64,000 nucleotides of DNA from Luteolibacter luteus (GTDB lineage Bacteria > Verrucomicrobiota > Verrucomicrobiia > Verrucomicrobiales > Akkermansiaceae): the NCBI RefSeq assembly GCF_012913485.1, contig NZ_CP051774.1:3162001-3226000 (forward strand). The letters run 5' to 3'. Below are positions 33,195-40,586 of this stretch, piece by piece. The notes beneath the pieces were generated by a model. It had not been told where the DNA came from. It worked only from the letters and a program-made list of their open reading frames with translations, and ran no database searches. The position numbers and the translations under genes are program-made. Each line of letters begins with the position of its first letter. The stretch's first letter is position 1.

Positions 33195-34856
33195 ATGCCA
33201 GATGCTCCGCTTCCTGCCTGGGCCTCCGAGATCGTCGCCCGCTACGACAGCGGTGCGGCGGGCCAATTCATCCTCCATGGCAATGTGGCCGACCGCATGT
33301 TGCTGCGTGTCTCCGGCGGTGCGAAGCTGGGCAGGCTGAATGACTACCTGTTAGATGTGCTCCTGCCGCGCTTCCAGGTCGTGCTCTCTTATGACCCCGG
33401 CATGGGCCTGCGCGTGGAGCGGGGGAAGGAGATCTTCGCCGAATGGCCCTCCTTGAAGGAGCTCGGGGAGATGCCCTCGCTGCCCTTGCCCGCCGTCCGC
33501 GTCATCGCTCACTTCCTCCAGTATGCGCGGAATCTCCGCGCGGTCGGTGCGAAGAGCGTCTCGGTCGCCGTGATCCTGCGCGATGCCCAACTTTACGTGC
33601 CGATGCTCCCGCAGTCGCTCAATCACGAGCTGAATGCCATCGCTTCCATCGTCCGCTCATGGGGCAGCGATACCACCTTGGCGACGCACGGCCAGGCCGT
33701 CTTTCTCATCGCAGACCGCATCAATCACCTCCATCCCTTGGTCGCGGACAACCCGCGCTCCGCGGAGATCGGCGTCCCGCTGCCAGATGCCTCCGAGCTC
33801 GCCGGTGCCCTTGAAGTGCTGAAGCCCGAGTGCCCGAAGGCCTTGGAAGATGGTATCGACTTCGCGAAAATCGCCTCGCGCCTCGCAGGTACCTCCATCG
33901 CCGCCTTGGAAGCCTTCCTCCGCCAGCGGAACCACGCCGGCAAGCCCTTGGGCGATGCCGATCTCGGGGAACTCCGGAAAGCCCTCGTCGAGCGCGATGC
34001 CGGTGAGCTGATCGATTTCATCGAGCCGGATCGCACGCTGGATGACGTCATCGGCTTGGAAGGCGTGAAGACCCGCCTGCGCCAAGACCTCGGGCTCTGG
34101 CGTCAGGATGACACCGCCGCGCTACCCATGGGCTATCTTTTCAGTGGCCCCGTCGGCACCGGAAAGACCTACCTCGCCGAATGCCTCGCGGGGGAAGCCG
34201 GCGTGCCCGTCGTCACCCTGCGGAATTTCCGGGATCGCTGGGTCGGCTCCACCGAGGCGAATCTGGAAAAGATCTTTGCGCTCCTTCACGCCCTCGGCCG
34301 CTGCATCGTCTTCGTCGATGAGGCGGACCAGGCCCTCGGCCGCCGCGCGGCAGGCTCTGGCGACTCGGGTGTTTCCAGCCGCGTCTACTCCATGCTCGCC
34401 GCGGAAATGTCCGACACGCGGAACCGCGGGAAGATCCTCTGGATCCTCGCCTCCAGCCGTCCGGATCTGATCGAGGTGGACCTCAAGCGCCCCGGCCGCA
34501 TTGACGTGAAAGTCCCCATCTTCCCCACGGCTACCCAGGAAGAAGGCATGGTCCTGTTAGGCGCGCTCTGCAAACGCCGCGGCATCCCTCTCGATGATGC
34601 TGCCAAGACCTCACTCCTGCCGCTCGTGCCGCCATGGCTCACGCCCGGTGCTGCGGAAGCCTTGGCCGTGAAGGCCTATCGCCTCACCAAGACCGGCACG
34701 CCGGATCCCGCCGCGGCCCTCCGCACCTGCCTGCAGGGCTATCGTCCACCGGTCGATCCCTCCATCATCCGCGCCCAGATGCAGCTCGCTGCCGAAGAAG
34801 CCACGGATGCCGAGTTCGTGCCGAAGGAAGTGAGCCTCTACCTCACCGGGACATGA
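33195..34856 (+). CDS. AAA family ATPase, double-module Ycf46-like, first gene of a membrane cassette
   Basis: The 553-residue protein has an N-terminal degenerate ATPase-like module (about residues 1-270) without Walker motifs, then an active AAA+ module with GPVGTGKT (about 317-324), Walker B CIVFVDEADQAL, sensor/second-region tract WILASSRPDLIEVDLKRPGRID, and a small helical lid. This layout resembles the Ycf46/COG0464 group in which the first module is inactive. Its stop overlaps the next gene's ATG by 4 nt. The two following genes are paralogous polytopic membrane proteins, so the ATPase likely acts on, or is tethered to, a membrane complex. Confidence 0.85.
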   Translation: MPDAPLPAWASEIVARYDSGAAGQFILHGNVADRMLLRVSGGAKLGRLNDYLLDVLLPRFQVVLSYDPGMGLRVERGKEIFAEWPSLKELGEMPSLPLPAVRVIAHFLQYARNLRAVGAKSVSVAVILRDAQLYVPMLPQSLNHELNAIASIVRSWGSDTTLATHGQAVFLIADRINHLHPLVADNPRSAEIGVPLPDASELAGALEVLKPECPKALEDGIDFAKIASRLAGTSIAALEAFLRQRNHAGKPLGDADLGELRKALVERDAGELIDFIEPDRTLDDVIGLEGVKTRLRQDLGLWRQDDTAALPMGYLFSGPVGTGKTYLAECLAGEAGVPVVTLRNFRDRWVGSTEANLEKIFALLHALGRCIVFVDEADQALGRRAAGSGDSGVSSRVYSMLAAEMSDTRNRGKILWILASSRPDLIEVDLKRPGRIDVKVPIFPTATQEEGMVLLGALCKRRGIPLDDAAKTSLLPLVPPWLTPGAAEALAVKAYRLTKTGTPDPAAALRTCLQGYRPPVDPSIIRAQMQLAAEEATDAEFVPKEVSLYLTGT

Positions 34857-36925
34857 GCGCGCCGCAGCCGCCGTCGCCCTCGGACTCGCGCCTCGAGCGT
34901 GATTTCATCGAGCTCGCCACCCTCACGCTCGAAGATGCCCCGGGGGCGAGGGATGAAGCCCGCGGCGAGCTGATGGCGCGGCTCATGCAGTCGCCCACTC
35001 CGGACCGGGATGCCCGCTTGGAGTCCGCGCTCTCCCGAATGGCGAAGGTGCTGCCAACGCCATGGCAATGGCGCGGCGTTCTGAGCAGTGCCGCTGTCCT
35101 GCTGACCTTGCTTGTCCTCCTCGGGATTCAGGTCTTCATCGCAGCCCCTGAGATCCAGCTCTTCCGGATCGGGCAGGGAAAAGGGAACCCTCAAGCATGG
35201 TTCGACAAACTTCCGGAAGCCGACCGCGATTTCATCGCCGCGGGAAAAGCCCAAGGCATTTACTCCGGGCTTTTCGGAGGGCAGCCGAGAACGATCGCCG
35301 GTTTGGATCGCTACCGGCAGGCCTACCCGGATGACCCTGCGGTCTTCGAATACTGCGCGCAGGCGTACATCCGGGAAGCGAAAACACTTCCTCCCGGCTA
35401 CGAGGAAACTTGGAAGAGGATCGATCCGGACAATGGCATCTGGAATCTCCTGGCAGCGGTCCTGAAGTCGGCACGCCCAGCGGGAACGGGCACGCCTCCG
35501 CCCGAAGATTTGGCGGAAGCTCGGCGTCTGTTGGATGCGGCGCTTTCGGCTCCGTACTTGGACACCCGAATTCCGGAGCTAAGCGTCCGCAGGTTGGCGA
35601 AGTTTCCGTTGCTTCCCCAGACCTTTGTCGGGAACTCCGCCGGTCTTCGTTTCGCCGAACCGGTTGTGACGAGCGGGTATGACGTTTCCCTCACCGCAAA
35701 TGAAGTCTCCCGCTTGTTCCATATCCTGGCCATGCACTACAGCACCACCCGGGATCAGGACGGCCAAAAAAATCAGGAGAGGCTCAGATCCCTCATCCCG
35801 GCGTGGCGAGAACTTTCCGCACGGCTGCTGTTGGAATCGAACAGCTACGGGAACTTCCATTCAAAGCTTTACCTCCTCTCCATGGGATCCGTCCTCGAAA
35901 GCTCCGCGGGTGCGCTCAATCTGGGCACGGAAGAGAAGCGCGTGGGCCAGCTGCTCGCGGAAATCGAACGGATCGTTCCGATTGGTCTGAGCCGCAGGTC
36001 GGGGCGATATGGACTCGTGACGATTCATCCCGGGGTGAACCATACCGAAGGTGCCAGCACTTTGGCCAAGCGACGCGCGGAGCGCAGCCGCATCGGAGAC
36101 CCGCCGGAAGCGTACCTCCCCGGCAGGCTCTCGGAGATTGCGGCCGTGGATCGCTTTCTGGCCATGGCCTCTGCCCTCCTGCTGCTTCCCGTCATGGCCT
36201 TGGCTTGGTTCGAGTCCTTCCGTCGCGGTCGGCGGGTCAATGGGCTCGCCGATGGCTTGCGGCCTCTGTTCTCTTGGGCGGATACCGCTTGGACCATCAC
36301 CCTAGGTTGTGTCCTGCCACTTCTCTGGTACTGGGGAATCACCCGCCTCACCCCCTTGGGCCTGCATGATCTGGATCTCGCCCCGCGCCGCCCCTATCTG
36401 GCACCGGCCCTGCAGGGGTTCTCTGCGTTGTTACTGTCCCTTGTCCTAATGCTACAGGCCCTCCAGTGGCGGCTGCATCGGCGGCTTGGCTTTCTCGGTC
36501 TGGCTCCCCGCCATCTGTGGATCGGCTGGGCGGTCGCCGGCTTCACCGCAGCGTTGCTCCCGTCTCTCGGGGCCCTTCGGTCGGTTTCTTCTGCCGGCGG
36601 ACCGGAGATTCTCTATGGATTCATCGCGGCCTGTGGCATCCCGCTCCTGTGGCTGCTCTGGCAGGCGGGTGCCCTGCTTTTTTCACCGGGGAGCAGCGCG
36701 CTCGCAGGCGTCCTGCTGGCGCGGCTGCTCATCGCACCTCTCGCCGTAGCCTGCGCCCTCATGCTCGGAATCCAGATTCCCCTCAAATCCATCGAGCAGC
36801 ATTGGCTCTCGCTCGATGAGGTCACCCGCTGTGACCTGAGCCAAGGAGGAATCCCTCCTGCCGAGGCGAAGAAGGTTGAGGAACTCGCACGGCGATTGGC
36901 CTCCGTGCTAAGAGACACCGAATAA
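34853..36925 (+). CDS. Polytopic membrane protein A of the AAA cassette
   Basis: The ATG at 34853 overlaps the AAA stop (ATGA) and gives 690 residues; the frame is open upstream only inside the AAA gene. The N-terminus has an acidic helix (RDFIELATLTLEDAPGARDEA), one membrane helix at about 83-106, a central soluble region of about 330 residues with YRQAYPDDPAVFEYCAQAYI, and a C-terminal block of six to seven membrane helices (about 440-660). It is a paralog of the next gene in order and motifs. No known family was recognised. The N-terminal motif is shared with the next protein and could contact the AAA ATPase. Confidence 0.7.
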   Translation: MSAPQPPSPSDSRLERDFIELATLTLEDAPGARDEARGELMARLMQSPTPDRDARLESALSRMAKVLPTPWQWRGVLSSAAVLLTLLVLLGIQVFIAAPEIQLFRIGQGKGNPQAWFDKLPEADRDFIAAGKAQGIYSGLFGGQPRTIAGLDRYRQAYPDDPAVFEYCAQAYIREAKTLPPGYEETWKRIDPDNGIWNLLAAVLKSARPAGTGTPPPEDLAEARRLLDAALSAPYLDTRIPELSVRRLAKFPLLPQTFVGNSAGLRFAEPVVTSGYDVSLTANEVSRLFHILAMHYSTTRDQDGQKNQERLRSLIPAWRELSARLLLESNSYGNFHSKLYLLSMGSVLESSAGALNLGTEEKRVGQLLAEIERIVPIGLSRRSGRYGLVTIHPGVNHTEGASTLAKRRAERSRIGDPPEAYLPGRLSEIAAVDRFLAMASALLLLPVMALAWFESFRRGRRVNGLADGLRPLFSWADTAWTITLGCVLPLLWYWGITRLTPLGLHDLDLAPRRPYLAPALQGFSALLLSLVLMLQALQWRLHRRLGFLGLAPRHLWIGWAVAGFTAALLPSLGALRSVSSAGGPEILYGFIAACGIPLLWLLWQAGALLFSPGSSALAGVLLARLLIAPLAVACALMLGIQIPLKSIEQHWLSLDEVTRCDLSQGGIPPAEAKKVEELARRLASVLRDTE

Positions 36926-36946
36926 AATAACTACCCGGACCTCGTG

Positions 36947-38929
36947 ATGGACGACTTTTCCCCACCCCCCAGCGAAGAAATCCCGACCCGCTTCCTGGAG
37001 CTGGCTACCCGTCCGCTCGAAAATCACCCCGAGGTCCGCGATGACGCGCAGGGCGAACTGATGGGCCGCCTCAATTTCGCCGCCCGGGGCCGGGAGGCCG
37101 AGGTCGATGACGCAACCACCCGCCTCGAAACTTCAGCGCCCGGCAACTGGGTGGGGCAAGCCATCGCGATCGCGGTTCTCCTGCTGGTAACGATCGTCCT
37201 CGCGGTGGCCGGAGGCTTCGCTCCCTTTCTGGAAATGAGGAACGCCTTCGGGGTCATGGTTACCGAGGGGCCTGAAATTGCGGTCTTCAAGAAGCCGGCG
37301 GAACTGACTCCGGAACAACGGGACTTTATGGCCAGCACCCTCCCTCCCGGGGGCGGGTCCTTGTTCGACTTCGAAAGCCTCCGGAAGAAGTACCCGGATG
37401 ATCCCGCCGTCTACGAAGCGGTCATCAATTTCGACTTCTCCCGGAATACGGTCCCCGCGGACTACCGTGAGACTTGGCAGCGCCTCGACCCCCACAACGG
37501 CATCTGGTCGTACAAGGTGGCGATGAAGAAGATGAGTGAGGCCGTGGATTTTGGGGCAGGCATGGTGCGGGACGAGGCCGTCTTCACCGAAGGCTGGGAA
37601 GCTCTTCAGGAAGCGCTGGCTGCGGAGCATTTCCAGTCCCGCTTGCCGGCGCTGAGGACCCGCTACGTGGAACTCCTCAAGCCACAGGAAACCGTGATCG
37701 GCCGCAGCGGCCAATTCGTGCTGGCCAACTATCTCGGCTACGGAACCAACTTCTCCTTCCCCCAGCCGCTGGCCACCGCCTTCAAGATTCAAGCCGGACG
37801 GCTGGAGACGGCGAAGGACACTGCGGGATTCCACCAACTCGTGAAGAATTGGCGGCGGCTGGTCCGCAAGCTCTCCGCGGATGTCCGCACGGATCAGGAC
37901 AACTACGCGATGCAGACCATTTACCGGGCGAACACCGAGCTGCTCGACGTCGCCAAGCGGATGGGAGCCACCATTGACGCGGGGGAATTGGAAAGGATCG
38001 AGCGCGAGATGTCTGCCCCCTCGTCCTCCAGCTTCGCCCACGTCGGGGAGATGAGCATGATGCTGCGTTCCACCGGCGGCATGTATTGGGAGGGAATGGA
38101 CCGGGAGCTCCTCAAGCCGGGTCGCATGGCCGAATATGCGTTCACGGATCAGATCGTCGTGATCCTCGCGCTGGCGGCTTTGGTGATCGTGGCCATCTTC
38201 CTCTGCATCGAAAGCGTCCGCCGCGGCAAGCGGTTGAATGGCCTGGCCAATGGCTTGGAGCCGCTCTTCACGGGTGAAGACTACCTCTGGATCGCAGGCT
38301 TCGGCGCAGGAGTCCCGCTGCTTTGGTTCGTGGGGATCTCCGGCTTCACCCCGCTCGGCTGCCGGGACCTCGGGTTCCTGGAGTTCGAGGCCCCGATCTC
38401 GATGATGCAGGCGCTCGCGGCCTTCCTCTTGGTGGGCGCGATGCTGATTCAGACGGCTCAGTGGCGCATTACCCGCCGGACCGGTTTCCTTGCCTTGGGC
38501 AGCCGGCACCTGGTCGTCGGCTGGATCATCGCCCTTCTGCCTGCAGCGACCATTCCGCTGACGGGGACGGTCCGCTACTGGAGCGGCTCCCGGGAAGACT
38601 TCCTTCTGGCCATGCTGCTCAGCTGTGGGGTCCCGGCGCTCTGGCTCCTCTGGCAGGGCGGCGCCATGCTCTTCTCCCCGGGGTCCAGCGCCTTGGGAAA
38701 GGTGCTTCTGGCCCGCAAGCTTGCTTGGCCCGTTACGGGCCTATGCGTCCTCTTGCTGGCCTCCTATCCGCTGCTGCGCGCCGCCGAGAAGCGGTGGATC
38801 GCACAGGATGAACTTACCAGCCGCGATCCTAGGGATGGAGGTCTCACGAAGATGGAACAGATCACCATCGACAAGGGGAGGGAGCAGCGGCTGAAGGCCA
38901 TCGGCAGCGATGTCGACCCCGGGTGGTGA
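36947..38929 (+). CDS. Polytopic membrane protein B of the AAA cassette, paralog of A
   Basis: I prefer the ATG at 36947 over the GTG one codon before; the protein has 660 residues. It shares with protein A the N-terminal tract RFLELATRPLENHPEVRDDAQGE, one N-terminal membrane helix, a soluble middle with RKKYPDDPAVYEAVINF and WQRLDPHNGIWSYKVA (compare WKRIDPDNGIWNLLAA in A), and a C-terminal block with CIESVRRGKRLNGLANGLEPLF (A: WFESFRRGRRVNGLADGLRPLF). The gene follows A by 21 bp. They are clearly diverged duplicates and may form a heteromeric membrane complex. The family is not recognised. Confidence 0.7.
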   Translation: MDDFSPPPSEEIPTRFLELATRPLENHPEVRDDAQGELMGRLNFAARGREAEVDDATTRLETSAPGNWVGQAIAIAVLLLVTIVLAVAGGFAPFLEMRNAFGVMVTEGPEIAVFKKPAELTPEQRDFMASTLPPGGGSLFDFESLRKKYPDDPAVYEAVINFDFSRNTVPADYRETWQRLDPHNGIWSYKVAMKKMSEAVDFGAGMVRDEAVFTEGWEALQEALAAEHFQSRLPALRTRYVELLKPQETVIGRSGQFVLANYLGYGTNFSFPQPLATAFKIQAGRLETAKDTAGFHQLVKNWRRLVRKLSADVRTDQDNYAMQTIYRANTELLDVAKRMGATIDAGELERIEREMSAPSSSSFAHVGEMSMMLRSTGGMYWEGMDRELLKPGRMAEYAFTDQIVVILALAALVIVAIFLCIESVRRGKRLNGLANGLEPLFTGEDYLWIAGFGAGVPLLWFVGISGFTPLGCRDLGFLEFEAPISMMQALAAFLLVGAMLIQTAQWRITRRTGFLALGSRHLVVGWIIALLPAATIPLTGTVRYWSGSREDFLLAMLLSCGVPALWLLWQGGAMLFSPGSSALGKVLLARKLAWPVTGLCVLLLASYPLLRAAEKRWIAQDELTSRDPRDGGLTKMEQITIDKGREQRLKAIGSDVDPGW

Positions 38930-39216
38930 GTGGATCCCCCTCAAAAAAATTCTCCTACCTGCCGCCCAAGCGAACGATTGTTTTTTGGCAGGAAAGCGAG
39001 GGACACAGGCATCGGGAAACCAAGCACCGGTCAGGCTCTAACGCCAAGCCTTTCACCGCTCCTGAAGTCCAAGCTTACGTAACTGGCACACCCTGAGCTT
39101 TCACGGCTTACCACTAACAGTGGATTTTGGGGTTGCCGCCCCCCTCCGCGATCCCGTAGAAACCGGAGTCTCGAATAGCGCACTTCCTTAACAATCAAGT
39201 TCGCCTAACAAACTGC
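38930..39216. other. Gap before the 3D-domain gene; possible structured leader
   Basis: The 287-bp gap has no gene. It holds several short hairpin-forming tracts on the plus strand: CCACT-AAC-AGTGG (39110-39122) and CTCCG (39144-39148 region) with CGGAG before 39170, plus the similar tracts GCCTTTCACCGCT and GAGCTTTCACGGCT. A c-di-AMP-type riboswitch came to mind because such elements precede wall genes, but its conserved core is not there. Nothing decisive can be called. Confidence 0.25.
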
Positions 39217-39888
39217 ATGACTTTCCGCCTCGCTTCCGCCGCCGCGCTTGTCGCCCTGCTCTTCTCGAGCTGCGCCACGGATTCGGACCTGACGGTTCTC
39301 TCCAAAGCCCGCGCGAATCGCTCCTCCGGCACCTACTCGACCGGTAATTCCTTTGGCCCGGTGGGTGTCTACACCACCTCCCAACCTTCCCCGGTGTTGG
39401 CCCAGCAGGCCGCCGGAAAGCCGAAGGACAAGCACGGCATGCCTTTCTACAAGGCTTCCGAGCGCACGCGCCTCGTTCGCACCACCGCTTATACCTGCTC
39501 CGAGGATGACCACATCGAGTACGGCTCGATGAATGCCGCGGGCACCCCGCTCCGCTACACCGACCGCGTCCGCAGCGCCGCTGCCGATTGGGCCGTCTAC
39601 CCGGTGGGCACCGTTTTCCGCATCAAGGGCATGCCCCAGCTTTTCGTGGTGGATGACTACGGCTCGGCGCTTACCGGCACCGGCACCGTGGATATCTACA
39701 CCCCGAGCAAGCAGTACATGGGCGCTTGGGGCCGCCGCAATGTCGAGCTGACCGTCGTCCAGTGGGGTTCCTATGCCCGCAGCGCGGAAATCCTCGCCAA
39801 GCGCACTCACTTCCCGCACTGCGCGCAGATGTATGCCGCGATCAACCGGATGACCTCCGGCCAGACCGCTGCCACGGCATCCCGCTAA
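39217..39888 (+). CDS. Secreted lipoprotein with 3D (cell-wall) domain
   Basis: The 223-residue protein has a signal peptide and lipobox (LLFSSC, about residue 19), then a basic/serine-rich region and a C-terminal 3D domain (about 85-190), named for three conserved aspartates: VYPVGTVFRIKGMPQ, VVDDYGSALTG and VDIYTP with AWGRRNVELTVVQWG. 3D domains occur in peptidoglycan lytic enzymes of the MltA and Rpf types. The fold suggests wall cleavage or binding at the outer membrane or periplasm. It is followed at 9 bp by the endonuclease III gene, although the two are probably unrelated in function. Confidence 0.85.
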   Translation: MTFRLASAAALVALLFSSCATDSDLTVLSKARANRSSGTYSTGNSFGPVGVYTTSQPSPVLAQQAAGKPKDKHGMPFYKASERTRLVRTTAYTCSEDDHIEYGSMNAAGTPLRYTDRVRSAAADWAVYPVGTVFRIKGMPQLFVVDDYGSALTGTGTVDIYTPSKQYMGAWGRRNVELTVVQWGSYARSAEILAKRTHFPHCAQMYAAINRMTSGQTAATASR

Positions 39889-39896
39889 GGTCTGTC

Positions 39897-40526
39897 ATGA
39901 CCCGCGCTGAACGGGCCGCCCACGTGGACCGGCGGCTCGCGGAACTCTACCCGGAAACGCCGATCCCGCTGGATCACAAGGACCCCTACACCCTGCTGGT
40001 GGCGGTCCTTCTTTCCGCGCAGTGCACCGACGCCCGGGTAAATACCGTGACTCCCGCGCTCTTCGCGCTGGCAGATAGCCCGCAGGAAATGGCCAAGGTG
40101 CCGGTGGAGAAGATCAAGGAGATCATCCGCCCCTGTGGCTTGTCCCCGCGGAAATCCCAAGCCATCAGCGATCTCTCGAAGATCCTCATGGATCAGCACG
40201 GTGGGCAGGTCCCCGCCGACTTTGAGGCTTTGGAGGCCCTGCCCGGCGTAGGGCACAAGACAGCCTCCGTGGTCATGGCCCAGGCCTTCGGGGTCCCCGC
40301 CTTCCCGGTGGATACCCACATCCACCGCCTGGCGAAGCGCTGGAAGCTGACCGAGGGGAAAAACGTGGAGCAGACCGAGCGGGATCTGAAAAAGCTCTTC
40401 CGCCGCGATCGATGGAATGCACTCCACCTCCAGATCATCTTCTATGGTCGGGAGCACTGCTCGGCCCGGGGCTGCGATGGCAAGTCCTGCCTCCTCTGCC
40501 AGGAGCTGTTTCCCCGAAAGCGGTAA
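39897..40526 (+). CDS. nth: Endonuclease III with altered Fe-S cysteine spacing
   Basis: A DNA glycosylase/AP lyase for oxidised pyrimidines. The 209-residue protein (ATG 39897; the open frame upstream is in the 3D gene) has the helix-hairpin-helix LPGVGHKTA with catalytic Lys121, catalytic Asp139 in VDTHIHR, and a C-terminal cysteine cluster. In E. coli Nth the cluster spacing is Cx6Cx2Cx5C; here it is C188, C193, C198 and C201 (Cx4Cx4Cx2C). The [4Fe-4S] loop is therefore not canonical, although four cysteines remain. Length and fold are otherwise standard. Confidence 0.93.
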   Translation: MTRAERAAHVDRRLAELYPETPIPLDHKDPYTLLVAVLLSAQCTDARVNTVTPALFALADSPQEMAKVPVEKIKEIIRPCGLSPRKSQAISDLSKILMDQHGGQVPADFEALEALPGVGHKTASVVMAQAFGVPAFPVDTHIHRLAKRWKLTEGKNVEQTERDLKKLFRRDRWNALHLQIIFYGREHCSARGCDGKSCLLCQELFPRKR

Positions 40527-40586
40527 ACGCGCATCCTTCCCTTGCAGGCTGTCGCTACCCCGGCTTTGATCTGCCGTGATTTCGCG

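Noticed and set aside
38930-39216. c-di-AMP (ydaO) or c-di-GMP riboswitch before the 3D-domain gene
   Set aside because: Wall-enzyme genes often carry such elements, but the conserved core sequences could not be found; only generic hairpins are present.
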